Source of the DNA: Streptosporangiaceae bacterium
GTDB lineage: Bacteria > Actinomycetota > Actinomycetes > Streptosporangiales > Streptosporangiaceae
DNA length: 14,715 nt
Reading direction: 5' to 3'
Assembly: GCA_030040815.1 (NCBI GenBank)
Contig: JASHSZ010000712.1
Location: forward strand, 1-14,715
The notes beneath the pieces were generated by a model. The model worked only from the letters and a program-made list of their open reading frames with translations, did not search any database and had not been told where the DNA came from. Positions 7,132 through 14,698 of the stretch are shown here, one piece after another. The number at the start of each line of letters is the position of its first letter. The first letter of the stretch is position 1. A program made the position numbers and the translations under genes.

Positions 7132-7163
7132 TGTGCCTGGGGCTCTTCTGTGAAGCTGAGAAC

Positions 7164-8672
7164 ATGCAGGCAGAGCAGATCCAGCTCGACCGGGAGCGGT
7201 GCATTCGCGCGGTCCAGTCCAAGGACGCGCGCTTCGACGGCTGGTTCTTCACCGCCGTACTGACTACGGGCATTTACTGTCGGCCGAGCTGCCCGGTTGC
7301 GCCGCCCAAGCCGGAGAACATGCGCTTCTTCCCCAGCGCCGCGGCGGCTCAGCATGCCGGATTCCGCGCCTGCAAGCGATGCCGGCCGGACGCCAGTCCC
7401 GGCTCGCCAGAATGGGACATCCGCGCCGACCTCGTTGCCAGGGCGATGCGACTGATCGCCGACGGCGTCATCGACGACGGCGGCGTGCCCGCGCTGGCCC
7501 GTCGGCTCGGCTACAGCGTCCGCCAGGTGGAGCGACAGCTGCTGGCGGAGCTCGGCGCTGGTCCGCTGGCGCTGGCTCGGGCGCAGCGAGCCCAGACCGC
7601 CCGGCTGCTGATCGAGACGACCGCACTGCCCATGGGTGAGGTCGCGTTCGCGGCCGGCTTCGCTAGCATCAGAACCTTCAACGACACGGTCCACGACGTG
7701 TTCGCGCTCGCGCCGAGCCAGCTGCGGGAGCGAGCCGACCGGGCCAGGGCCGGCCAGCACGGGCCCACCGCGCCGCCCCATCCGACCCTGACCCAGCTGG
7801 CGCTGCGGCTGCCCTACCGCGCTCCGCTGCAGCCCGACAGCCTGTTCGGCCACCTCGCCGCCACAGCCGTGCCGGGCGTCGAAGAGTGGCGCGACGGCGC
7901 GTACCGGCGCACGCTGCGGCTGCCGCACGGTCACGGGATCGTGGCGCTGCGGCCCGAGCCCGATCACGTGAGCTGCCGGCTGTGGGTGACCGACCTGCGT
8001 GACCTGGCGAGCGCGATCAGCCGGTGCCGCCGCCTGCTCGACCTGGACGCCGACCCAGTCGCGGTGGCCGAGCTGCTGTCGGCAGACGCGGCGCTCGCTC
8101 CGCTGGTGCAGAAGGCACCGGGCCGTCGCGTGCCGCGGACCGTCGACCCGGCCGAGTTTGCCCTGCGCGCGGTGGTCGGCCAGCACATCTCGATCGAGGC
8201 GGCCCGCACGCACGCTGGCCGGCTCGCGGCCGCGCATGGCGACCAGGTCGACGACCCCGCCGGCGAACTGACCAGGCTGTTCCCAGAGTCAGCGGCGCTG
8301 ACGGCCGCGCCGGAGTCGCTGGCAGTGCCCAGGTCGCGGCGCGAGTCCTTCGCCGCGCTCGCGCGGGCGCTCGCCGCCGGGCACATCGACCTCAGCGTGG
8401 GCAGCGACTGGCACGAAGTGCGGCAGCGACTAGCCGCGATGCCCGGTCTCGGGCCGTGGACCGTCGAGACGATCGCGATGCGGGCCCTGGGTGACCCCGA
8501 CGCGTTCCCGGCGTCCGATCTCGGCGTGCGGGCCGGGGCCCGCCAGGCGGGCCTGCCGGATGAGACCCGAGCCCTCACCGCCCGAGCGGCCGCCTGGCGG
8601 CCGTGGCGCTCCTATGCCGTCCAGTACCTGACGGCGGCCACCGACCACGCCATCAACCGCCTTCCCGACTAG
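7164..8672 (+). CDS. Ada-AlkA fusion: methylation-responsive regulator / DNA-3-methyladenine glycosylase II
   Basis: This 502-residue protein joins three modules. Residues about 8-80 are the Ada zinc domain with all four Cys: GIYCRPSC (39, 43) and ACKRC (70, 73). By family knowledge Cys39, equivalent to E. coli Cys38, accepts a methyl group from DNA phosphotriesters and so activates DNA binding. Residues about 84-186 are an AraC-type DNA-binding domain with two helix-turn-helices. Residues about 200-500 are AlkA. An N-terminal AlkA subdomain is followed by the HhH-GPD glycosylase fold with hairpin MPGLGPWTVETIA and the likely catalytic Asp452 (FPASDLGVR), which removes alkylated bases such as 3-methyladenine. 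The O6-methylguanine transferase domain of E. coli Ada is absent and is encoded by the next gene, 17 bp downstream. The ATG at 7164 has only a weak purine-rich RBS. Expected role: adaptive response to alkylating agents, activating its own operon. Confidence 0.95.
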   Translation: MQAEQIQLDRERCIRAVQSKDARFDGWFFTAVLTTGIYCRPSCPVAPPKPENMRFFPSAAAAQHAGFRACKRCRPDASPGSPEWDIRADLVARAMRLIADGVIDDGGVPALARRLGYSVRQVERQLLAELGAGPLALARAQRAQTARLLIETTALPMGEVAFAAGFASIRTFNDTVHDVFALAPSQLRERADRARAGQHGPTAPPHPTLTQLALRLPYRAPLQPDSLFGHLAATAVPGVEEWRDGAYRRTLRLPHGHGIVALRPEPDHVSCRLWVTDLRDLASAISRCRRLLDLDADPVAVAELLSADAALAPLVQKAPGRRVPRTVDPAEFALRAVVGQHISIEAARTHAGRLAAAHGDQVDDPAGELTRLFPESAALTAAPESLAVPRSRRESFAALARALAAGHIDLSVGSDWHEVRQRLAAMPGLGPWTVETIAMRALGDPDAFPASDLGVRAGARQAGLPDETRALTARAAAWRPWRSYAVQYLTAATDHAINRLPD

Positions 8673-8689
8673 CGAAGAGGAAGACTGCC

Positions 8690-9235
8690 ATGCACACGCA
8701 CGTCATTATCGACAGCCCCATCGGCCCGCTCACCCTTGTCGCCGCGGACGGCACGCTCATCGGCTTGTACCTGGATGCGCCGCGTTCAGGTGGCGCCCGG
8801 AATGAGCCGAGCGCCGGGGTTCTCGGTCCGGCGGCCGATCCGGCCAGCAAGCCGTTTTCGGCGGCGGCGGATCAGCTCGCGGCGTACTTCGCCGGCCAGC
8901 TCACCGAGTTCACCCTGCCGCTTGCGCCGGCCGGCACGCCGTTCCAGCGCCGCGTCTGGGCCGGACTACAGGCGATCCCTTATGGCGAGACCTGGTCATA
9001 CAGACAGCTCGCCGACAAGATCGGCAGCCCGGCCGCGGCCCGGGCCGTCGGCCTGGCCAACGGACGGAACCCGATCTCCGTGGTGATCCCGTGTCACCGG
9101 GTCCTCGGCTCGGACGGCAGCCTCACCGGCTACGGCGGCGGCCTTGATCGCAAGCGTTACCTGCTCGACCTCGAGGCGAGGGTCCGCCAGCAGTCGTTGC
9201 CGTCGGCGGCTAGCCAGCGCCGAATAGCGCGCTGA
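8690..9235 (+). CDS. ogt: Methylated-DNA--protein-cysteine methyltransferase (O6-alkylguanine-DNA alkyltransferase)
   Basis: This 181-residue suicide repair enzyme transfers alkyl groups from O6-alkylguanine to its own Cys. The active-site segment IPCHRV holds Cys135. RAVGLANGRNP (118-128) contains the Arg finger that flips the base, and the Tyr/Arg-rich helix TWSYRQLADKIG and the buried Glu region (LLDLE, Glu162) are also present. The N-terminal beta domain (about 1-80) is of normal length. A short basic tail (163-181) extends beyond the conserved core. The ATG at 8690 is preceded by a strong RBS (AGAGGAAG, 8676-8683). Upstream open codons in the same frame lie inside ada-alkA and are not used. 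It sits 17 bp behind ada-alkA, so the pair forms an alkylation-repair operon probably induced by the methylated Ada-AlkA protein. Its 3' end overlaps the convergent prs-like gene by 26 bp. Confidence 0.95.
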   Translation: MHTHVIIDSPIGPLTLVAADGTLIGLYLDAPRSGGARNEPSAGVLGPAADPASKPFSAAADQLAAYFAGQLTEFTLPLAPAGTPFQRRVWAGLQAIPYGETWSYRQLADKIGSPAAARAVGLANGRNPISVVIPCHRVLGSDGSLTGYGGGLDRKRYLLDLEARVRQQSLPSAASQRRIAR

Positions 9236-10151
9236 CCGACTCGCCTTCGTGGATGCGCCGGATGGCCTCGGCGAGCGCGGGCGCAACCGAGATCACGCGC
9301 AGCTCGGCCCCGCCGCCGACGGCGGCCGGCAGCGTATTGGTGCAGACGATCTCACGCACGAGCGGCGGCGCAGCGATCCGCTTCAGCGCGTCGTCGGCGA
9401 ATACGCCGTGGGTGCATGCGATCCGGACCGATCGCACGTCCCGCTCGCACAGCCGGTCCAGCAGCTCGAGGATTGTCGTGCCGCGCGCGATCTCGTCGTC
9501 CAGCACGATCACGTCGCGGCCCGTCACGTCGCCGATGATCGAGCTGATCGTCACGCGCTGGTCGCTGTGCCGTTCCTTAGCGCCCGCGGCCACCGGCAGC
9601 CGCAGCAGCCGCGCCAGCGCGGCGGCGCTCTTGGCGTTGCCGAGGTCTGGCGATACGACGACGAAGTTGCCGAGGTCCAGACGGCCGAAGTGGGTCGCGA
9701 ACTCGCGCAGCGCGTGCAGGTGGTCCACCGGAACTGAGAAGAAGCCATGCACCTGCGGTGCGTGCAGGGTCATCGCCAGCACTCTGCTGGCGCCCGCGGT
9801 CGCGAGCAGATCCGCGACGAGTCGGCCGGCGATCGAGATCCGGGGCATGGACTTCTTGTCCGACCGCGCGTAGCCGAAGTACGGGATGACAGCTGTAACC
9901 CTGGCCGCCGACGCACCCCGGGCCGCGTCGAGCATGAGCAGCAGCTCAACCAGGTTCTCCTGCACCGGCGGGCCCAGCGGCTGGATGATGAAGACATCTC
10001 GCTCCCGGCAGTTCGCCAGCAGCTGCACTTCCAGGCAGTCGTTGGCAAACCGGGTCAGCCGAACCGGGCGCAGCGGCAGGTCGAGGTGCGCGCAGATTTC
10101 CTCGGACAGCGCCGGGTGCGCGCTGCCGCCGAAGACGACGATCTCCCGCAC
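9210..10151 (-). CDS. prs: Ribose-phosphate pyrophosphokinase (PRPP synthetase), divergent paralogue
   Basis: This 313-residue protein matches the PRPP synthetase fold throughout and has normal family length. It includes VFGGSAHPALSEEI, DVFIIQPLGPPVQENLVELL, AVIPYFGYARSD, the metal-binding-region His130 (LHAPQVHGFF), VVVSPDLGNAK and the flexible-loop Lys192/Arg194 followed by IIGDVTGRDVIVLDD. The enzyme class converts ribose 5-phosphate and ATP to PRPP and AMP for nucleotide, His and Trp synthesis. Differences from canonical enzymes are visible. The PRPP loop reads DDEIARGTT (218-226) rather than DDMIDTGGT, the usual Asp two residues before His130 is Thr128, and the Arg-Gln-Asp-Arg-Lys segment is RSDKK. 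It may be a second, specialised copy; housekeeping prs usually sits near glmU. The start is GTG at 10151, 6 nt after a TAGCCT -10. It is last in the adk-like/glycerate kinase/prs group. The fold is certain, and activity or substrate is less so. Confidence 0.87.
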   Translation of the reverse strand: MREIVVFGGSAHPALSEEICAHLDLPLRPVRLTRFANDCLEVQLLANCRERDVFIIQPLGPPVQENLVELLLMLDAARGASAARVTAVIPYFGYARSDKKSMPRISIAGRLVADLLATAGASRVLAMTLHAPQVHGFFSVPVDHLHALREFATHFGRLDLGNFVVVSPDLGNAKSAAALARLLRLPVAAGAKERHSDQRVTISSIIGDVTGRDVIVLDDEIARGTTILELLDRLCERDVRSVRIACTHGVFADDALKRIAAPPLVREIVCTNTLPAAVGGGAELRVISVAPALAEAIRRIHEGESVSALFGAG

Positions 10152-10157
10152 GTCTTC

Positions 10158-10163
10158 AGGCTA
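10158..10163 (-). promoter_or_regulatory. Candidate -10 element for a leaderless prs transcript
   Basis: TAGCCT on the minus strand lies 6 nt before the GTG start at 10151, and no Shine-Dalgarno sequence is present. The 31-bp gap after the glycerate kinase gene gives room for this internal promoter. No good -35 is visible. Transcription from the upstream genes is also likely. Confidence 0.45.
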
Positions 10164-10182
10164 GACCTCGGGCAGGCACTGC

Positions 10183-11268
10183 TTAGCCGGCCGCCTCGAC
10201 AGCAAGCTGCCTGGCCGCCTCAGTGAGCCACTGGACCGGCTCGGACATGGCCTCCTCCGGGCTCTCGGCCAGCGCGACGAGCTCCACCGCGTGCGCTGCC
10301 AGCGGAGGCGTGGCCATCGATCCCGCCACGACGGCAACGGGGACGCCGGCCCTGGCCGCCATCGTCCGGACGGTGCCGACGACCTTCCCGGCCAGTGACG
10401 TGTCGTCGTAGCGGCCCTCGCCGGTGATCACGAGGTCAGCGTCAGCCAGCGCCTGCCCCAGGCCAGCGATGGCCGCGATCTGATCGGCGCCAGGCACCAG
10501 CCGTGCGCCCCAGGCCGCAGCCAGCCCGTAGCCGCAGCCGCCAGCCGCACCAGCCCCCGGCTGCCCTGGATCGCCGCCGAGAAGTTCCGCCAGCCGCACC
10601 AACCCGGTCTCGAGCACGTCGATGTCTGCCGGGCTCGCGCCCTTCTGCGGACCGAAGGCCGCCGCAGCCCCGGCCCGGCCGAGCAGCGGGGCCCGCACGT
10701 CGGTCAGGCAGCTCACGCCGGCCACCGGCGGCTTGCGCAGGCCGGACAGGTCGACCGCCGCGAGCCGTGCCAGCCCGCCGCCGCCCAGCGGCAGTGGCCG
10801 TCCCTCCTTGTCGAGGAACCTAGCGCCGAGCGCCGACAGCAGGCCGGTGCCGCCGTCCGTGCAGGCCGAGCCGCCGAGCGTGATCATGATCCGCCGGACG
10901 CCGGCATCCAGGGCGTGGCCGGTGAGCTCGCCGACGCCGTAGCTATGCGCGTCGAGCGGGATGAGCTGGCCCAGCAGCGGCAGCCCGGCGGCGGTGGCGA
11001 GCTCGACGACGCCCACGCCCCCGTGCAGCTCGAGCCACGCGGCCCTCACCATGCCGTCTCCTGGGCCGCTCACCACGGCGTGGTGCCAGCGGCTGCCCGG
11101 GTTGGCCGCTGCGAGCACGGCCAGCGTTCCCTCCCCGCCGTCGGCCAGCGGAAGCTGGATGACCTCATCGTCCGGCCGGGCCGAGAGCCAGCCCGCCGCC
11201 AGTGCTGCTGCGGCCGCCGTCGCGGCGATGCTCCCCTTGAACGAGTCTGGCGCCATGACCACTCGCAT
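10183..11268 (-). CDS. Glycerate kinase (class I, GlxK/GarK-type)
   Basis: This 361-residue protein has all conserved blocks of the glycerate kinase family: APDSFKGS (6-13), PLADGGEGT (40-48), LGGSACTDGGTG (131-142), TDVRAPLLG (189-197), AFGPQKGA (204-211) and ITGEGRYDDTSLAGK (281-295). The family phosphorylates D-glycerate with ATP, and this class usually yields 2-phosphoglycerate that feeds glycolysis. It is cytoplasmic. Length is close to the usual 370-380 residues. The ATG at 11268 lies 5 nt after the TGA of the adenylate-kinase-like gene, so the two are almost certainly co-transcribed and probably translationally coupled. There is no glyoxylate, tartronate or glucarate gene beside it, so the source of glycerate is not shown by context. 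Confidence 0.93.
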   Translation of the reverse strand: MRVVMAPDSFKGSIAATAAAAALAAGWLSARPDDEVIQLPLADGGEGTLAVLAAANPGSRWHHAVVSGPGDGMVRAAWLELHGGVGVVELATAAGLPLLGQLIPLDAHSYGVGELTGHALDAGVRRIMITLGGSACTDGGTGLLSALGARFLDKEGRPLPLGGGGLARLAAVDLSGLRKPPVAGVSCLTDVRAPLLGRAGAAAAFGPQKGASPADIDVLETGLVRLAELLGGDPGQPGAGAAGGCGYGLAAAWGARLVPGADQIAAIAGLGQALADADLVITGEGRYDDTSLAGKVVGTVRTMAARAGVPVAVVAGSMATPPLAAHAVELVALAESPEEAMSEPVQWLTEAARQLAVEAAG

Positions 11269-11273
11269 GGCGG

Positions 11274-11921
<648 letters not shown>

Positions 11922-11927
11922 ACCGTA

Positions 11928-11933
11928 ACTGTA
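11928..11933 (-). promoter_or_regulatory. Candidate -10 element for the adenylate-kinase-like gene
   Basis: TACAGT on the minus strand lies 6 nt before the GTG at 11921, in the 21-bp gap after the MFS stop codon. The -35 would lie inside the end of the MFS gene and is not recognisable. There is no Shine-Dalgarno sequence, so initiation is probably leaderless, although read-through from the MFS gene is possible. Confidence 0.45.
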
Positions 11934-11942
11934 AGGCGGGCG

Positions 11943-13544
11943 TCAGCCAGTGCCGCCGGGCGCCTCCGCACCCGTCTGCACGAAGTCTCTGGTCCGGATC
12001 GCCAGCAGTGATACCAAGCCCGCGACCAGCGCGATGCATCCGGCCACTAGCAAGATCTCGTCCAGCCCAGCGGTGAAGGCGGCCCTCGTGATGCCGACGA
12101 CGGCCAGCCGGGCGGGTCCCGGCACGTGGCCGATGAACTGCTGCGCCTGGCCGTTCTTCACCGCGCCGGCGATCTGGGCGCCGTGACCGGACAGGGCGGG
12201 GACCGCGTTCGCCCGTGCGGTCACCTCGCTCGTCACCTTGCTGGCGAATAGGGCGCCAAGCAGCGCAATCCCGGTGGCGATGCCTACCTGCCGGAACGTC
12301 GAGTTGATCCCGGACGCCATCCCGGCGCGCTGCGGCTGCACGACCCCTACGGCGGTCGACGCCAGCGGCGGGTTGACCAGGCCGACCGCGAGGCCGCCGA
12401 GGATCATGCCGGGTATCAGGTGGGTCCAGCTGGATGTCGCGCCAAGACCCCGCATGAGCAGCAGCGCCACGCCGACCAGGATGAGGCCAGGCCCGATGAG
12501 CAGCCGTACCGGCACCTTGGAGGAGAGCCGGCCGGCGATGGTGGCGGTAATCATGATGCCGCCGGAAATGATCGTCAGCCGCACGCCGGCGCCGAGCGCC
12601 GAGTAACCCAGGATGTCCTGCAGGTACAGCACCAGATAGAGCAGCATCGCGAAGATGGATGCGCTCAGCCCGAACGCAGCCACCAAGCCGCCGCTGAAGG
12701 TCGGCAGCCGGAACAGGTTGAGATCGAACATGGGGTGCGTGACGCGCCGCTCCACCAGGACGAACGCGCACAGCAGCACGGCGGCTGCAGCGAAGCAGCC
12801 GAGCACCGCGCCGTCGGTGAACGACGTCCGGCTCGCCTGGATTAGCGCATAGACGAGGCTCGCGAGCCCGGCGGTGAACAGCACGAAGCCCGGCCAGTCC
12901 GGCCTGGCCGCAGACGGCAGCCGGGACTCGGCCACCCGCATCGTAGTGATCACGACCGCGACGACCCCTATCGGCGCGTTCACGAAGAAGATCCACCGCC
13001 AGGAGATCCCGGAGGTGAGGATGCCGCCCAGCAGCGGGCCGATCGCCACAGCCAGGCCCGTGATCGCCCCCCAGACACCGAACGCGATCCCCCGGTCCCG
13101 CCCGCGGAACGCGTCGGCGAGCAGCGCCAGCGACACCGAGAACATGATCGCGCCGCCTATGCCCTGCAGCCCGCGGGATAGCTCGAGCATGATGCTGTTC
13201 ACGGCGAAGCCGCACAGCACCGAAGCGGCGGTAAATATCACCAGCCCGATGAGGTACAGCAGCCGTCGCCCGTACATGTCGGCGAGGCTGCCAGCGGTCA
13301 GCAGGAACGCGGCGAGCGTGAGCGCGTAGGCGTCCACGATCCACTGCAGGTCGGAGAACGTCGAGTGCAGCGCACGCTGGATGTCGGGCAGCGCCACGGT
13401 CACGATCGTGATATCGAGCAGCAGCATGAACGTGCCGAGGCAGACCGCGACCAGAGCCCACCACTTGTTGCCCTGCGGCGGGGGCACCGCGGCGCTGCCA
13501 GTGCCAGCCTGCCTGGCCCCGACCTCGGCATTCACGTCACTCAT
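11943..13544 (-). CDS. MFS transporter, DHA2/EmrB-QacA type (14 TM) multidrug exporter
   Basis: This 533-residue protein is of the size typical for 14-TM drug:proton antiporters. It has LDITIVTVALP in TM1 (43-53, motif D1 with Asp44), motif A GSLADMYGRR (85-94), the antiporter motif C region around GVWGAITGLAVAIGPLLGG (157-175), then SWRWIFFVNAPIG (181-193), and a second-half motif QRAGMASGINSTFRQVG. The last 100 residues have the long periplasmic loop expected before TM14. The ATG at 13544 is chosen because GGGGGG at 13549-13554 can serve as an RBS. A GTG five codons upstream is possible. The cytoplasmic N-terminus (about 1-27) is disordered. By family it exports hydrophobic or cationic drugs using proton motive force, and its substrate is unknown. 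No regulator is adjacent. It is followed after 21 bp by the adenylate-kinase-like gene, which is functionally unrelated. Confidence 0.94.
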   Translation of the reverse strand: MSDVNAEVGARQAGTGSAAVPPPQGNKWWALVAVCLGTFMLLLDITIVTVALPDIQRALHSTFSDLQWIVDAYALTLAAFLLTAGSLADMYGRRLLYLIGLVIFTAASVLCGFAVNSIMLELSRGLQGIGGAIMFSVSLALLADAFRGRDRGIAFGVWGAITGLAVAIGPLLGGILTSGISWRWIFFVNAPIGVVAVVITTMRVAESRLPSAARPDWPGFVLFTAGLASLVYALIQASRTSFTDGAVLGCFAAAAVLLCAFVLVERRVTHPMFDLNLFRLPTFSGGLVAAFGLSASIFAMLLYLVLYLQDILGYSALGAGVRLTIISGGIMITATIAGRLSSKVPVRLLIGPGLILVGVALLLMRGLGATSSWTHLIPGMILGGLAVGLVNPPLASTAVGVVQPQRAGMASGINSTFRQVGIATGIALLGALFASKVTSEVTARANAVPALSGHGAQIAGAVKNGQAQQFIGHVPGPARLAVVGITRAAFTAGLDEILLVAGCIALVAGLVSLLAIRTRDFVQTGAEAPGGTG

Positions 13545-13604
13545 GCGGCCCCCCAGCACGCGAGGTGGTGTGGCTCACCGGGACTCAGCGGTGTGATCTA
13601 GTCC

Positions 13605-13634
13605 ATATCATGCCGGGTTCGCCGACACCGACAA
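13605..13634 (-). promoter_or_regulatory. Candidate promoter of the DHA2-type MFS gene
   Basis: On the minus strand TTGTCG (13634-13629) and TGATAT (13610-13605) are spaced by 18 bp, giving a leader of about 54 nt before the ATG at 13544. The -35 lies in a direct repeat of CCGACA (plus strand, 13622-13633). Both elements are imperfect, so the call is tentative. Confidence 0.3.
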
Positions 13635-13635
13635 C

Positions 13636-13648
13636 TCCCGGGGCGGGA
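13636..13648 (-). terminator. Weak hairpin after the 112-residue protein gene
   Basis: TCCCG-N3-CGGGA follows the TAG stop (13652-13650) of the small gene by one base. The stem is only 5 bp and has no U-run, so it is at best a weak actinobacterial-style terminator. Confidence 0.22.
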
Positions 13649-13649
13649 A

Positions 13650-13988
13650 CTAAGCCTGGCTGCGCTTTCGGGCGCTGAGCGCAAACCGCCGTTCGCAGGT
13701 CCAGCGCAGCTTGGGGTCGAGCGCGTCGGCGATGTGCGGCCAGTCCTGCCGCAGGAAGTGCGGGTTGAGGTACCTCGCCACGTCGTTGCGCTGACCCTGG
13801 GTCAGCACGATGCCGTACATGCTGCGCCTGGTGGCGTCGTCGGTGACGTCACACTCCCGCACGCCGGGGAACGCCAGATGCCGTGGCAGCACAATGACCC
13901 CGCGCGAAGGGCCGCGCAGGTCCTCGATCCGGTCCGGGAGGCGGTCAGCGTGCGACTTGCGACCGGCGAGCCAATCAGCAAAAGACAT
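13650..13988 (-). CDS. Hypothetical protein, 112 residues, function not recognised
   Basis: The protein begins MSFADWLAGRKSHADRLP and is charged, soluble-looking and free of signal peptide or membrane segments. Its centre carries GVIVLPRHLAFPGVRECDV followed by TRRSMYGIVLTQGQRNDVARYLN and the tail KLRWTCERRFAL. This block pattern of Trp/Pro/Arg-rich motifs looks like a conserved domain rather than a chance frame, but I cannot name the family. The ATG at 13988 lies 7 nt after an AATAAT -10 element, which supports it as a real leaderless gene. A longer open frame runs to 14567, but that part is antisense to the GNAT gene and is not protein-like. It is divergent from the acetyltransferase across 120 bp. 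A role cannot be inferred. Confidence 0.7.
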   Translation of the reverse strand: MSFADWLAGRKSHADRLPDRIEDLRGPSRGVIVLPRHLAFPGVRECDVTDDATRRSMYGIVLTQGQRNDVARYLNPHFLRQDWPHIADALDPKLRWTCERRFALSARKRSQA

Positions 13989-13995
13989 GCGACCG

Positions 13996-14001
13996 ATTAT
14001 T
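13996..14001 (-). promoter_or_regulatory. Candidate -10 element for the 112-residue protein gene
   Basis: AATAAT on the minus strand lies 7 nt before the ATG at 13988 and matches five of six consensus bases. It is conspicuously AT-rich in this GC-rich window. A small inverted repeat GACGG-G-CCGTC (14009-14019) sits where the spacer and -35 should be and could be an operator. No clear -35 is seen. Confidence 0.5.
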
Positions 14002-14072
14002 ACCGGCCGACGGGCCGTCACGCTGAGTAACACCGGCGGAACTTTCTCTCGAGTGCCGATCGCGAATCTCGC

Positions 14073-14102
14073 TTGCGCGTCCGGCACGCAGGCGGCCATG
14101 AT
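14073..14102 (+). promoter_or_regulatory. Candidate promoter of the GNAT acetyltransferase gene
   Basis: TTGCGC (14073-14078) and CATGAT (14097-14102) are separated by 18 bp. The ATG at 14109 follows 6 nt after the -10, implying a leaderless transcript, and no RBS is visible. Confidence 0.4.
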
Positions 14103-14108
14103 CGGCCG

Positions 14109-14648
14109 ATGGACAGGCCGCCTGAGCAGCTGAGCAGCGGGCAGGTCGAGCTGCGCCGCTGGCGGGCTGCTGACGCCGAGTCGTGCCTGCGGCTGGTCAC
14201 CGAGTCGCTTGATCACCTCGGGCCCTGGATGCCGTGGGCCACCAGCGACTACGACCTTGCCGTCGCGCAGGACTTTGTGCAGCGCTGCGAGGCCGACTGG
14301 GCAACGGGCACCGCGTTCCAGTACCTGATCCTGGCAGCTGGCGAGCCGGTCGGCAGTATCGGGCTGATGGCCCGCATCGACCCCGGCGGCCTGGAGATCG
14401 GCTACTGGGTGCACCCCGCCTACACCGGCCGGGGCGTGGCGACCGCTGCTGCGGCGGCCCTGACCGAGGCAGCGCTCGCCCTGCCCGGCGTGGACCATGT
14501 CGAGATCCACCACGACGAGCGCAACATCGCCAGCGAGCGGGTACCTGTCAAGATCGGCTACACCCACGTCGAGACCCGGCCGGAAACGAGGTTCGGGCCC
14601 GCACCCGCCGACTCGGGCATCAGCAAGGTGTGGCGTATCACCCGGTAG
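14109..14648 (+). CDS. GNAT-family N-acetyltransferase (RimJ/RimL-like)
   Basis: This 179-residue single-domain GNAT protein starts with VELRRWRAADAESCLRLV, the usual first strand and helix. The acetyl-CoA pyrophosphate-binding loop is seen in YTGRGVATAAAAALTEAAL (105-123; RGVAT corresponds to the Q/R-x-x-G-x-G/A motif). The end matches the N-x-x-S-x-x-V-x-x-K-x-G-F/Y family signature (Asn139, Ser142, Val145, Lys148, Gly150, Tyr151). Such enzymes transfer acetyl groups to protein N-termini, amino acids or small amines, and the exact acceptor cannot be deduced. The ATG at 14109 is chosen because the domain starts shortly after and a -10 lies 6 nt upstream; an in-frame start at 14073 would overlap the promoter. 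It is divergent from the small hypothetical gene and followed by a hairpin. Confidence 0.88.
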   Translation: MDRPPEQLSSGQVELRRWRAADAESCLRLVTESLDHLGPWMPWATSDYDLAVAQDFVQRCEADWATGTAFQYLILAAGEPVGSIGLMARIDPGGLEIGYWVHPAYTGRGVATAAAAALTEAALALPGVDHVEIHHDERNIASERVPVKIGYTHVETRPETRFGPAPADSGISKVWRITR

Positions 14649-14667
14649 CGCGGCCTCCGGCTGCGCT
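14647..14667 (+). terminator. Hairpin at the end of the GNAT gene, probable terminator
   Basis: AGCGCGGCC and GGCTGCGCT form a 9-bp stem (eight Watson-Crick pairs and one G-U) with a 3-nt TCC loop, beginning in the last two bases of the TAG stop codon. There is no U-run, as is common for actinobacterial intrinsic terminators. It also separates the GNAT gene from the next promoter. Confidence 0.55.
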
Positions 14668-14686
14668 CTACACCGCGTAGTAGGGC

Positions 14687-14692
14687 TAGGCT
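14687..14692 (+). promoter_or_regulatory. Candidate -10 element for the gene starting at 14699
   Basis: TAGGCT lies 6 nt before an ATG with no Shine-Dalgarno sequence. This is a classic actinobacterial leaderless arrangement. No good -35 is visible. Confidence 0.5.
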
Positions 14693-14698
14693 CGTGTC

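Noticed and set aside
6909..8237. Open frame of 442 codons on the minus strand
   Set aside because: It is antisense to ada-alkA and the regulator end, of low complexity, and has no recognisable domain. The sense-strand Ada-AlkA is clearly real.
13989..14567. N-terminal extension of the small minus-strand hypothetical gene
   Set aside because: It is antisense to the well-supported GNAT gene, and a good -10 element precedes the internal ATG at 13988.
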